Shown here one piece after another: positions 8,170 to 16,941 of a DNA stretch of 64,000 bases. Location of the stretch: assembly GCF_000423025.1 (NCBI RefSeq), contig NZ_AUHE01000005.1, positions 1-64,000 of the forward strand. The letters run 5' to 3'. Both the position numbers and the translations under genes were made by a program. The stretch's first letter is position 1, and each line of letters opens with the position of its first letter. This DNA is from Gordonia shandongensis DSM 45094. GTDB lineage: Bacteria; Actinomycetota; Actinomycetes; Mycobacteriales; Mycobacteriaceae. The notes beneath the pieces are model-generated. The model ran no database searches. It worked only from the letters and a program-made list of their open reading frames with translations, and had not been told where the DNA came from.

Positions 8170-9192
8170 ATGACCAGCGGGGAGATGACACGTGCGGAGG
8201 CCATCGATCGGGCGATCGGTCGGGTCTACACGACTGCTGACTATTACGAGGTGGGACGGGAGAAGGTCCGCGAGTTCGCGCGAGCCCTCCACGACGACAA
8301 TCCAGTTCACTGGAACACCGACAGCGCCCGAGACGCCGGGCACTCGGCGTTGCTCGCCCCGCTGACGATCGTCGCGATCATGGGAGCGAAGGCCCAGACC
8401 CAACTGCTCGAGAAGTCGGTTCCCGGCGATCTGCTGAAGTCCGGGGTTCTGCAGATCGATCAGCGGTTCGCCTTCCACCGCCCGATCGAAGCCGGCGACA
8501 AGCTGTACTGCGACGTCTCACTGGAGTCGTATCGCACCATCGCCGGCGCCGATCTGTTCACCGTGAAGACGCTCGTCCGCGACGCCGAGAAGGGCGTCAT
8601 GCAGGAGTCGTGGACGTCGCTGGCCGGCCCCGGGGAGGACGCCGACCGGCTGCCCGACGACTTCGAGGACATCGTCGCGGGGGTCCTGTTCACCGGCGGT
8701 GACCAGCACGTGCAGCCGTTGGTGCCGACCGAGGCCGAGACGGCCCCCGAGGAGTCCGGCATCATCTGGCCGACGATCCCGTTCGAGGACCTCGCCGAGG
8801 GCATGTCCCTGCCCACACGCCGTCAGCACTTCACGCGCGGCGACGTCATCAACTACATCGGCGTCTCGGGAGACCCGAACCCGATCCACCACAGCGACGA
8901 GGTGGCGCGGGCCGCCGGCCTCGACACCGTGGTCGCGCAGGCGATGCTGACCCTCGGGACCGCCGCCGGATACCTGACCTCATTCGTCGGGGACCCCGCC
9001 GCATTCCGCGAACTCACCGCCCGATTCACCAGTCCCGTCTACGTCCCGGCGGAGTCGCCCGCCGTCGTCGAGTACACGGCCAAGGTGAAGTCGCTCGACC
9101 CCGCCACCCGGCGGGCCACCATCGTCTTCGGCGCCTCGCTCAACGGTAAGCGCGTCTTCGGACGCTGCACCGCCGTCGTCCAGTTCTCCTGA
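8170..9192 (+). CDS. Fused HadA/HadB-type (3R)-hydroxyacyl dehydratase (two hot-dog domains)
   Basis: 340 residues. The N-terminal half is a FAS1-like/HadA-type hot-dog domain (VREFARALHDDNPVHW at about 33-48; MGAKAQTQLL). The C-terminal half is a MaoC-type HadB domain with the hydratase motif YIGVSGDPNPIHHSDEVARA (about residues 231-250), which contains the catalytic Asp and His. Such fused enzymes dehydrate (3R)-hydroxyacyl-ACP or -CoA. In mycobacteria the halves are separate hadA and hadB, acting in mycolic acid elongation. Here the KstR-like site upstream of the preceding gene makes a catabolic CoA-linked role possible too. The start is the ATG at 8170. Confidence 0.82.
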   Translation: MTSGEMTRAEAIDRAIGRVYTTADYYEVGREKVREFARALHDDNPVHWNTDSARDAGHSALLAPLTIVAIMGAKAQTQLLEKSVPGDLLKSGVLQIDQRFAFHRPIEAGDKLYCDVSLESYRTIAGADLFTVKTLVRDAEKGVMQESWTSLAGPGEDADRLPDDFEDIVAGVLFTGGDQHVQPLVPTEAETAPEESGIIWPTIPFEDLAEGMSLPTRRQHFTRGDVINYIGVSGDPNPIHHSDEVARAAGLDTVVAQAMLTLGTAAGYLTSFVGDPAAFRELTARFTSPVYVPAESPAVVEYTAKVKSLDPATRRATIVFGASLNGKRVFGRCTAVVQFS

Positions 9193-9202
9193 ACGACAGC
9201 CA

Positions 9203-10381
9203 TCACACGGCGACGGAGAGGACAGTCGCCGTCACCACTGCAGCAAGTGGACCGCGCGCCATCGTGGCCAGAACACCGGGTTGCACAGCCGCACCGAGGG
9301 CCGGTTCGATCACCGAAACCGAGTCATACGGCAGTGGGCCGCGGGTTCCACGCCGCAACACTGCAGCCACCGATCCGACGACGAGCACGGCCATTTCCGT
9401 AGAACCGAGCTGCCAAGCAGCACCGACCGCGACGGCTGCCGCCACCGTGGCGGCAGCCGGCACCGCGCAGTGACTGAGGATGAGGCTCCGGTCCGAGATG
9501 CCGAACGACCGACGCAGCACCGGACTCTCCGAGAGGAGACGTAATCCGCCACAGAACGTCACGCCCGCCAGATACACAGCGACCACCGGTACCGCTCCAG
9601 CAGCGGCATGCACCGTGAACAGGAGTGGAACCGCCACCCCCACGGCAACCGCTGCCGCGAATCTCCCCCACCATTCCGGATGTCGAGCCGCGCGAGCGAG
9701 ATCTAACCGGAACGCTACAACGAACGGAGACATCCCGGCTGTCACCGATCGAGCATGCGTCCGCCGAGCCTGCCATCGAGTGATTCGCGCATGGTCGATC
9801 CACGAGAGGTCCATCAGCTTTGTAGCCAGCTCGAGTGCAGACGCGTAGCCGTCGCCGGGCGCGAACGTCCTCCGATGGAGACGACTCGGGTGCGGGCTCC
9901 ACGGCCGACGAACGGTTCCGACCTTACGGTCGTGAAGGGTCTGGGCCATGAACGCGGCCAGCATCCCGCCCGCAGCGGCGCTAGGCCCCGCAATGATCGG
10001 GGCCGCCGCGATATCCGGCATGACGAGCGCTGTCAGGCCTCCTGCGAGGGCGCCGATCACAACTAACCAGACGGACGGACGGATCAAGGTGACCGCGAGC
10101 GCCTCGTCGCGACCCCGCGGTCCCGACAATCGCCACCGAGCTTTCTCCGGTGACACCCGGACGGGCCCCCATGTGACGGCGAACCGAAATACCAGCGTGA
10201 AGAGGAGTACGGCGAGCATCGCCACGACAACCCACTGCACCTCTCCCCCGGAGTCGCGCACCGTCACGATCTCGGCCACGGTGTCGGGCGTGAGGAACGA
10301 CAGCACCAAACCGAGCATGATGCCCCCGTACAACACGACGTCGTAGACCACCGACAGCACCCGTCGCAGAGCCGCGATCAT
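9203..10381 (-). CDS. Polytopic membrane protein, probable permease partner of an ABC ATPase
   Basis: 392 residues that I do not recognise as a named family. Hydrophobic segments fall at about 11-35, 50-70, 100-120, 125-145, 235-285 and 300-345. A central, arginine-rich hydrophilic region (about 150-225, with RRPWSPHPSRLHRRTF and ARITRWQARRTHARS) is likely cytoplasmic. Its ATG (10381) overlaps the stop of the ATPase gene (ATGA), so the two proteins are probably made in fixed ratio as an ABC transporter. The layout is unlike Wzm-type permeases. The substrate is unknown. By eye the GC content is slightly lower than in neighbouring cell-wall genes. Confidence 0.6.
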   Translation of the reverse strand: MIAALRRVLSVVYDVVLYGGIMLGLVLSFLTPDTVAEIVTVRDSGGEVQWVVVAMLAVLLFTLVFRFAVTWGPVRVSPEKARWRLSGPRGRDEALAVTLIRPSVWLVVIGALAGGLTALVMPDIAAAPIIAGPSAAAGGMLAAFMAQTLHDRKVGTVRRPWSPHPSRLHRRTFAPGDGYASALELATKLMDLSWIDHARITRWQARRTHARSVTAGMSPFVVAFRLDLARAARHPEWWGRFAAAVAVGVAVPLLFTVHAAAGAVPVVAVYLAGVTFCGGLRLLSESPVLRRSFGISDRSLILSHCAVPAAATVAAAVAVGAAWQLGSTEMAVLVVGSVAAVLRRGTRGPLPYDSVSVIEPALGAAVQPGVLATMARGPLAAVVTATVLSVAV

Positions 10382-10986
10382 CGCGTCAACTCCAGAGTCT
10401 GGTCCGCACATCGAGCCGTCAGCGTCTCACTGTGTGTAGCGATGAGGATCGCCCGGTCAGCAGCTGCGGCATCGAGCACCTTGTTCGCCAGCCAATCCTG
10501 ACCATCAGCGTCCAAGCCTCGTTCGGGTTCGTCCAGCACCAGTAGGCCGGTCCGCAGCATGAACACGGACGACAGCGCGAAACGCTGCCGCTGTCCGGTG
10601 GACAACGTGTGCGGATAGCGGTCTGCCAGATCTCCGATACCGGCGTCGGAGAGTACGGCGTGAGCATCGACCGACAGTCCGTACGACGCCGCACGCAACC
10701 GAAGGTGTTCGGCGAGGGTCGCGTCGAAGAACACGGCCCTGTCACCGAGTTCTGCCGCGACCGCTCGTCGGAAGCCGACGGAGCGATCGTCAGGCGCCGA
10801 GCCGTCGACGCTGATGCTGCCCTCGTCGAGAACGTCCTCATCGAGAACGCATCGCAGCAGAGTACTCTTGCCGACGCCGTTCGGGCCGACGACGGCGACG
10901 CATCGGCCGCGCGGAAGATCGATATCGAGATCATGAAACAGGGTCTGCATGCCGATTCGACGGCATGCACCACGGATGGTGAGCAT
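10378..10986 (-). CDS. Small ABC-transporter ATPase
   Basis: 202 residues, a minimal ATPase domain. Walker A is GPNGVGKST (34-42), the signature is LSTGQ (128-132), Walker B is LLVLDEPE (148-155), and the switch histidine is at 185 (IATHSE). At about 200 residues it resembles the ATPases of export systems that pair with a separate permease, such as CcmA-type or lantibiotic-immunity ATPases. Its partner is the overlapping gene downstream on the same strand. A small membrane protein gene starts the block 54 bases upstream. Confidence 0.82.
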   Translation of the reverse strand: MLTIRGACRRIGMQTLFHDLDIDLPRGRCVAVVGPNGVGKSTLLRCVLDEDVLDEGSISVDGSAPDDRSVGFRRAVAAELGDRAVFFDATLAEHLRLRAASYGLSVDAHAVLSDAGIGDLADRYPHTLSTGQRQRFALSSVFMLRTGLLVLDEPERGLDADGQDWLANKVLDAAAADRAILIATHSETLTARCADQTLELTR

Positions 10987-11040
10987 GAGTGGTCCTCACA
11001 GGAGCGGCCATACGGCCGGAGATCGTCAGACGGGCACGGG

Positions 11041-11379
11041 TCAGCCCGCGATCACCGGCGCTCTCGGCTCACTGAGATTGATCACTCGCTGTTGGGATGC
11101 TGAATCGAGCGGTTCCAGGCTCCGTGGGCGAGGCATGCCGGGTTGACGCCTCGCTGCAACCTGACGCACTCGGGCCAGGACGGCAAGCACCGTCACGAGG
11201 CGGCGGTCGACCTTGCCGCTCGCGACAACCGCAGCCATGAAGACGACCGCGATGAGTGCCGGAATCAGGGCCGGTGTGCCGTCGATCAGATCCGACCACC
11301 GGGCCGCCAAAGCAGCGATCATGGCCAGCGCGAAGTACGCGGGCAGAGAGCGCGGGGCGCCATGATCGTCGCGGAGCAT
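11041..11379 (-). CDS. Small two-helix membrane protein, unknown function
   Basis: 112 residues. Two hydrophobic segments lie at about 13-30 (LPAYFALAMIAALAAR) and 40-57 (PALIPALIAVVFMAAVVA), followed by a basic C-terminal tail (ARVRQVAARRQPGMPRPRS) that should be cytoplasmic. I do not recognise a family. The ATG at 11379 is the first one free of the gtrA coding region; no strong ribosome binding site is visible. It lies between gtrA and the ABC ATPase on the same strand and may be part of that transporter. Confidence 0.45.
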   Translation of the reverse strand: MLRDDHGAPRSLPAYFALAMIAALAARWSDLIDGTPALIPALIAVVFMAAVVASGKVDRRLVTVLAVLARVRQVAARRQPGMPRPRSLEPLDSASQQRVINLSEPRAPVIAG

Positions 11380-11417
11380 GCAGCCCAGTTTAGCTGCCGG
11401 CTGCCACAGCGCCGGGC

Positions 11418-11915
11418 TCAGCGAATCCGGAAGATCACCGCGCGCTGCACCACGAAGTTGATGACGGTCGCGATTCCCTGGGCGATCACGAAGGCGATCG
11501 CACTGTAGAGAGCCGTCTCCTCCCACAGATGAGACAGCCACTGGTAGACACCGACATTGACGCCGAAGGTGACCGCATACAGCACGACGACGGCGATGAA
11601 GCGCGCCGTACTCGGCTCGGCACGGAACGTCCAGCGACGGTTGATCAGGTACGCGATGGTGGTGCCGAGAATGAAGCCGCACGCCTTGGCCCACGCGGGC
11701 GCCCACCCGACGCCGTACTGCAGCAGGTACGTGAGCCCGAAGTCGAAGACCGCAGACAGGACACCCGTCGCGATGAAACGCATGATCTGCGTGCGCAGGT
11801 CGACGTCGGTCGACGCCTCCTCGTCGTCCAGGGGCAATTCCATCGGCATCGGAGCATGCCGAGTGGAGAAGTCCTCGTGCGACGGGTCGGGGTTCACGGA
11901 CTCTTCAGCTGCCAC
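11418..11915 (-). CDS. GtrA-family membrane protein (Rv3789 type)
   Basis: 165 residues with four predicted membrane segments. The GtrA fold shows in MRFIATGVLSAVFDFGLTYL, ACGFILGTTIAYLINRRWTF (the conserved N-R-W-T-F) and GIATVINFVVQRAVIF. The first 45 residues are acidic and cytoplasmic. Its mycobacterial counterpart Rv3789 lies just before dprE1 and has been proposed to help arabinan assembly, either moving decaprenyl-phosphoryl-arabinose or recruiting AftA. Here it is on the minus strand, about 3.5 kb from dprE1, with three other genes between. Confidence 0.82.
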   Translation of the reverse strand: MAAEESVNPDPSHEDFSTRHAPMPMELPLDDEEASTDVDLRTQIMRFIATGVLSAVFDFGLTYLLQYGVGWAPAWAKACGFILGTTIAYLINRRWTFRAEPSTARFIAVVVLYAVTFGVNVGVYQWLSHLWEETALYSAIAFVIAQGIATVINFVVQRAVIFRIR

Positions 11916-11981
11916 CCCGCAAGCCTAACGGTTACCGGCCACCGGATATCGGATGCACGGCCGCCCGTGCACGGCCACGGA

Positions 11982-13490
11982 TCAGCCCGGCGGATCCGAC
12001 GACGATGCAGGCGGCCCCGACTCCGGATCGGGCCTCGGCGCCGGGAGCAGTTCTGCGTGGTGGATGGTGTTGATCTGCCACCGATGAGGGCTCCCGGTGC
12101 CTGGTGGTGTCGTTGGTGTTGCGGTGGTCGGTGTGACCGGTCGCCAGTGGACGCGTCCGGTGTGAGGGCCGGTGGCCGCGATGCGGGTTTCCCATTGACC
12201 AGGACCGGTACCGACGGTGCGGTTGTGGCTGCCGCAGGCCGCGCCGAGGTGGTCGATGTCGGTGGGGCCGCCGTCCTGCCAGTCCGGGAAGTGGTGCGCT
12301 TCGGTGCGGGCGAAGGGTGCTGCGCAGCCGGGGGCGGTGCAGCCGCGGTCCCGCGCGAAGAGCATCAACCGTTGCGCGCGGGAGGCCAGGCGGCGCCCGC
12401 GTCCGAGATAGAGGGGCTCGCCGGTGGTGTGGGCGAACACCGCCAGGTGCGGGGTCGCGTCGGCGGCCAGGCGCACCAGTTCGCTGATCGGTATCCGTGT
12501 TCCGGTGGCGGTCAGGGCGATGCCGGCGTGGGCGGCCAGTTCGGCATCGGTGATGGTGACCACGAGTTCGGAACGCAACGACCCCGACGCCGGGGATTGT
12601 TGGCGGGCGAGGATCAGGAGGGCGTGCAGGGCGTCGTGGTTGCGTTGCATCGGGGTGCGGTCATCACGCTCGGCCGCCGCAGCCACCACGGCCGGGTCGG
12701 CCGATTCCACCGCCCCGGTCGGGGAGGCGGGATCATCGGGATTGTTCATACCCGGGGCGGCCCAGGACTGCAGCATGACCTCGAGGTCGGCCCGCAACCC
12801 CGGGGTGAGCCGGGTGCGGAGTCTGCTCATCAACTGTCGGTCTTGCGGCATCAACGCCAGACCGCGCAGGCGGCGGCGGTCGCGATCGTCGGTGAGCTGC
12901 CCATCGGGATCCAGATGCGCCAGCAGACGCACACCGGCGGTGCGGACGCCGGCGGGAGTCAACGTGCGTGCCACGGCCGCGAGCTGGGCTTCGGCACCCT
13001 CGCGGACGTCGGTGGTGACGGCGGCGGGGATGCGGGTCAAGACGGCATCGATCTCCAAGACGTGATCGACCCCGATCGCCCCGTCGGCAACCGCCACGGC
13101 AGTGGCCGGACACCGCGGTTCGAGAGTCTGACCTTGCATGCTGGTGAACCGTCCGATCGCCGCGGCGGCGACCCGGCGACGCCTCGCCGCGCCGTCACCG
13201 ACCCGCAGACCACCCGAGAGATACGCATGCAACGACAGGTAGCCGGCCGTGCGGTAGGCACCCCGATCGGAGATCTCCACCAGCACCGCCGCATCAGCGG
13301 CATCGAACCGGCGCCGCGCCTGCTCCAACGACTCCGCCGCCGCCAACAACTCACCCTCGGTGGACGCGGCCAACGGTAGTGCGGCCAACTTCACCGCGAC
13401 CGCATTCGCAACAGCCGCCAGCGCGACCGGATCATCAGGCAGCAGGGCATCCAGATCGGGTGAGGCCGGCGCAGCGATGATCGTCGTCAC
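11982..13490 (-). CDS. DUF222 / HNH-endonuclease protein (13E12-repeat type)
   Basis: About 502 residues. The N-terminal 300 or so form the DUF222 helical region (ARRRFDAADAAVLVEISDRG; YLSLHAYLSGGLRVGDGAARR). An HNH nuclease module lies at about 377-417: CTAPGCAAPFARTEAHHF, then DWQDGGPTDI and CGSHN, with paired Cys and His residues. The C-terminal tail is rich in proline and threonine. These proteins are multicopy in mycobacteria, Gordonia and relatives and are thought to be mobile or selfish, but their role is not settled. I chose the GTG at 13490 since AGGGGG lies 8 bases upstream; GTG 13499 is possible. It interrupts the usual gtrA-dprE1 neighbourhood. Confidence 0.85.
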   Translation of the reverse strand: MTTIIAAPASPDLDALLPDDPVALAAVANAVAVKLAALPLAASTEGELLAAAESLEQARRRFDAADAAVLVEISDRGAYRTAGYLSLHAYLSGGLRVGDGAARRRRVAAAAIGRFTSMQGQTLEPRCPATAVAVADGAIGVDHVLEIDAVLTRIPAAVTTDVREGAEAQLAAVARTLTPAGVRTAGVRLLAHLDPDGQLTDDRDRRRLRGLALMPQDRQLMSRLRTRLTPGLRADLEVMLQSWAAPGMNNPDDPASPTGAVESADPAVVAAAAERDDRTPMQRNHDALHALLILARQQSPASGSLRSELVVTITDAELAAHAGIALTATGTRIPISELVRLAADATPHLAVFAHTTGEPLYLGRGRRLASRAQRLMLFARDRGCTAPGCAAPFARTEAHHFPDWQDGGPTDIDHLGAACGSHNRTVGTGPGQWETRIAATGPHTGRVHWRPVTPTTATPTTPPGTGSPHRWQINTIHHAELLPAPRPDPESGPPASSSDPPG

Positions 13491-13627
13491 GACCCCCACC
13501 CCCTAGCGTGTTCCTGCAGCTCACCGCTGCTATTGAAGCTGTGACACAACACTAACAAGACCCTCTGACATTTCCGGTCCGCTCAGCCCCGAGGCCGCGA
13601 ACGACGTCGCGCACCACCGGCAGTAAT

Positions 13628-14866
13628 GTGTCTCACATGCTGCGACCCTCCCTCGCCCGCGTTCTCCGACGGGCCCGCCCCGCACTCACCGCGATCTCGG
13701 CCACCGCCCTTCTCGCCCTCTCGACCGTGGCTGCTCCCGTCGCCGCCGCCGACGAACCCGCCACCGGCACACCGGTGTGGTCGGGCCTCGACGCACGCGA
13801 CTACTCCGGCCCCATCGGCAAACCCGGCACCCTCATCCGGTCGACGGACCTCGACCCCTCGGTGAGTCTCGCCGACGCCGGACGCGCCTACCGGATCCTC
13901 TACGCCACCACCGACGTCCACGAGAAGCCGGCCGTCAGCACCGGCGCCGTCTTCCTGCCGAAGCGTCCCGCGCCCGCGGGCGGATACAAGGTGATCGCCT
14001 GGGCCCACGGCACCGTCGGACTCGCCGACGGTTGCACCCCGTCGGCTCAGCCCCGTTCGGACCGCGACAAGAAGTACCTCGGCCACTGGCTCCGACAGGG
14101 ATACGCGGTCGTCGCCACCGACTACGCCGGACTCGGCACCCCCGGACTCATGAGCTACCTGTCCGGGAAGGCCGAAGCGCACTCCATCGTCGACTCCGTG
14201 AAGGCCGCCGCCCGCACCGGACTGCCGCTGTCGAAGAAGTGGGCCATCGTCGGCCAGTCGCAGGGCGCGGGTGCCGCACTCGCCGGTGCACGGCGGGCCA
14301 CCGAGTACTCCCGCGGATCGGGTCTGGACTACCGCGGCGTCGTCGCCACCGGCACCCCCGCGAACATCGAGCACATCGTCTGGCAGGCCGGCCCCGGCTT
14401 CCCGCCCGTCGCGCTGCCCGCCGGGCTCAACGCCTACGCCGCCTACATCTGGGCCGGATTCTCCGACGCCCGCCCCGACCTCAAGCCGAATCGGGTGCTG
14501 AGCGCCGAGGGGCGCCGCATCGTCGGCAAGGCCCGCACCCTCTGCTATCCGGAACTGCACACGGCCGTCGACGGCAAGAAGATCTCGGACTGGTTCTCCG
14601 CGCCCGTCACCTCGATCCCCGGTGTCCGCGCGGCGCTCGTCGATTACATGAGCACCCCGTACTCCGGTTACGACCGGCCGATCTTCCTCGGGCAGGGACT
14701 GACCGACACCGATGTGCCGGCCCCGTCGGCACTGTCCCTGTATGCGCAGATGCGCGCGGCGGGAACGCCCGTCGACCTGCACGTGTACCCCACGCAGGAC
14801 CATTCGGGAACGGTTCTCGCCTCGATGCGCGACTCCACCCCGTTCCTCGCGCGGATCATGCGGTGA
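13628..14866 (+). CDS. Secreted lipase (LIP family, alpha/beta hydrolase)
   Basis: 412 residues. A signal peptide covers about residues 1-41 (twin arginines in LRRARP, hydrophobic AISATALLALSTVAAPVA, cleavage near AAA). The mature part is a secretory lipase: AWAHGTVGLADGCTP forms the oxyanion region, the nucleophile is Ser211 in GQSQG, and YPTQDHSGTV carries the likely catalytic His; an Asp in GLTDTDVPA probably completes the triad. It should hydrolyse acylglycerols or esters outside the cell. It starts at a GTG (13628), with an alternative ATG at 13637. It converges on the universal stress gene. Confidence 0.85.
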   Translation: MSHMLRPSLARVLRRARPALTAISATALLALSTVAAPVAAADEPATGTPVWSGLDARDYSGPIGKPGTLIRSTDLDPSVSLADAGRAYRILYATTDVHEKPAVSTGAVFLPKRPAPAGGYKVIAWAHGTVGLADGCTPSAQPRSDRDKKYLGHWLRQGYAVVATDYAGLGTPGLMSYLSGKAEAHSIVDSVKAAARTGLPLSKKWAIVGQSQGAGAALAGARRATEYSRGSGLDYRGVVATGTPANIEHIVWQAGPGFPPVALPAGLNAYAAYIWAGFSDARPDLKPNRVLSAEGRRIVGKARTLCYPELHTAVDGKKISDWFSAPVTSIPGVRAALVDYMSTPYSGYDRPIFLGQGLTDTDVPAPSALSLYAQMRAAGTPVDLHVYPTQDHSGTVLASMRDSTPFLARIMR

Positions 14867-14891
14867 CGCCGGGGCGCGGTCCGACGGCGGG

Positions 14892-15287
14892 TCAGGCGGG
14901 CGTGGACTCCCCCGGCTTGACCACCATGACCGGCTTCCGGCATTCCAGCAGCAGAAACTGAGAGGTGCTGCCGAGAAGAAGTTTGCCCACCTGCGTCCGA
15001 CGGCGCATCCCGATCACGAGCATCTCGGCGTCGGGGTCGTCCATCGCGGTGAGCAGCTCTTCGGCCGGGGTCGCGCCGATCGGCTGACTCAGCCGGAACT
15101 TGACGCCCGAGAGGGTGAGCCGGTTCTCGACGTCGACGATCTCGTCGGCCTCCGCGTACCGCTGGCCCCGGGAGTCGGAGACCGCGTTGATCACCAGCAG
15201 ATCCGTCTCACGGATGCGCGCCTCACGGATCCCGTGCTCCAGGCACGCGCGCCCATTCGCACCCGCCGAGTATCCGACGACGATCAT
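14892..15287 (-). CDS. Universal stress protein (UspA family), single domain
   Basis: 131 residues forming one Usp domain: IVVGYSAGANGRACLEHGI at the start, then AEELLTAMDDPDAEMLVIGMRRR and GKLLLGSTSQFLLLECRKPVMVV. The last stretch contains the G-x-x-x-G-S-x(S/T) pattern of nucleotide-binding members, here close to GKLLLGSTSQ, so ATP binding is plausible. AAGGA lies about 6 bases upstream of the ATG at 15287. The gene is divergent from dprE1 with 177 bases between. Confidence 0.85.
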   Translation of the reverse strand: MIVVGYSAGANGRACLEHGIREARIRETDLLVINAVSDSRGQRYAEADEIVDVENRLTLSGVKFRLSQPIGATPAEELLTAMDDPDAEMLVIGMRRRTQVGKLLLGSTSQFLLLECRKPVMVVKPGESTPA

Positions 15288-15464
15288 CCCGGTTCCTTCC
15301 CGCAGGCCCGCCCGGACAGACGCGGCCATCACCGAATGTAGTCGACGCCCCCGCCGACCCCCGTGCTGCGACGCGTCCCACGGCCTCGGTCCGCGCGTGC
15401 CGCGAACCACAGCACCCCCACAAGCACCCGCAGGCGAGCTGACCGGCGAGTAGTCTCTACACCG

Positions 15465-16883
15465 ATGACGAACACAGCCGTACTCCCGATCCAGACCCGC
15501 ACGCTGATGGGCTGGGCGCGGACCATGCCCACCCGCGGTCACGTCCTGTCGACGCCGTACCCCGAGGTGATCGCCGAAGCAGTCGCTCGCGTCGCCGACG
15601 ACAACGCCGACAAGCCCAGCTACCTGCGTCGCGGCGTGATCGCACGCGGACTCGGCCGCTCCTACGGCGAGAACGCCCAGAACTCCGGCGGGCTCACCAT
15701 CGATATGACGCCGCTCACGCGCATCCACGAGATCGACGACGAGACCGGGATCATCGACCTCGACGCCGGCGTCGACCTCGACACCCTGATGCGGATCGCC
15801 CTCCCCCACGGGTTGTGGGTCCCGGTGCTTCCCGGCACCCGCCAGGTGACGGTCGGCGGCGCCATCGGCTGCGACATCCACGGCAAGAACCACCACAGTG
15901 CCGGCAGCTTCGGCAACCACGTCGTCGAGATGCAGCTGCTGACGGCGACGGGCGACATCCTCACGCTGACGCCGAGCGGCAGCGCCGACGATCCCGACGC
16001 GAGCATCTTCTGGGCGACCGTCGGCGGCATCGGCCTCACCGGCGTCATCCTGCGCGCCAAGATCCAGATGACCCGAACCGAGACCGCGTACTTCATCGCC
16101 GACGGCTCCGTCACCCGCAGCCTCGACGAGACGATCGCCCTGCACCAGGACGGGTCCGAGGACAACTACACGTACAGTTCCGGCTGGTTCGACGCGATCA
16201 GCAAGCCGCCGCGTCTCGGTCGCGGCACCTTCTCGCGCGGATCGTTGGCCACCCTCGACCAGTTGCCGCCCGAACTGGCGCGCGACCCGCTGAAGTTCGA
16301 CGCGCCGACGCTGCTGAACTTCCCGGACGTCTTCCCGAACGGGCTGGCGAACAAGTTCAACTTCTCGATGATCGGCGAGGCCTACTACCGGATGGGCGGG
16401 AACTACACCGGGAAGATCCAGAATCTGACGCAGTTCTACCACCCGCTCGACCTGTTCGGGAACTGGAACCGCGCCTACGGCTCGAAGGGCTTCCTGCAGT
16501 ACCAGTTCATCGTCCCGCCCGAGGCGGTCGACGAGTTCAAGGGCATCATCCACGACATTCAGGCGTCGGGGCACGTCAGCTTCCTCAACGTCTTCAAACT
16601 GTTCGGCGAGGGCAACCAGGCCCCGCTGAGCTTCCCGATGCCCGGCTGGAACATCTGCGTCGACTTCCCGATCAAACGGGGCCTGCACGAATTCGTCACC
16701 GAACTCGACCACCGCGTCATGTCGATCGGCGGACGCCTCTACACGGCCAAGGATTCGCGCACCACCGCCGAGACCTTCCACGCGATGTACCCGCGGGTGG
16801 ACGAGTGGATCGCCACTCGCCGCCGCATCGACCCGCACCAGGTGTTCATGTCCGACATGGGACGCCGCCTCGAGTTGGTCTGA
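15465..16883 (+). CDS. dprE1: Decaprenylphosphoryl-beta-D-ribose oxidase DprE1
   Basis: 472 residues, FAD-dependent oxidase of the vanillyl-alcohol-oxidase superfamily. The FAD-binding region includes [16 protein letters not shown] and [20 protein letters not shown]. DprE1 oxidises decaprenylphosphoryl ribose to the 2-keto form, the first half of the epimerisation to the arabinose donor; in mycobacteria it acts in the periplasm. The cysteine attacked by benzothiazinones in M. tuberculosis (Cys387) is present as Cys398 in GWNICVDFP. The ATG at 15465 gives [12 protein letters not shown]. It is followed by dprE2 and aftA, the classical order. Confidence 0.96.
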   Translation: MTNTAVLPIQTRTLMGWARTMPTRGHVLSTPYPEVIAEAVARVADDNADKPSYLRRGVIARGLGRSYGENAQNSGGLTIDMTPLTRIHEIDDETGIIDLDAGVDLDTLMRIALPHGLWVPVLPGTRQVTVGGAIGCDIHGKNHHSAGSFGNHVVEMQLLTATGDILTLTPSGSADDPDASIFWATVGGIGLTGVILRAKIQMTRTETAYFIADGSVTRSLDETIALHQDGSEDNYTYSSGWFDAISKPPRLGRGTFSRGSLATLDQLPPELARDPLKFDAPTLLNFPDVFPNGLANKFNFSMIGEAYYRMGGNYTGKIQNLTQFYHPLDLFGNWNRAYGSKGFLQYQFIVPPEAVDEFKGIIHDIQASGHVSFLNVFKLFGEGNQAPLSFPMPGWNICVDFPIKRGLHEFVTELDHRVMSIGGRLYTAKDSRTTAETFHAMYPRVDEWIATRRRIDPHQVFMSDMGRRLELV

Positions 16884-16941
16884 CGGCCCTGCCGCACGAC
16901 CCGCTCGCCCACCGACCAGCAGACACGAAAGAGACACCGTC

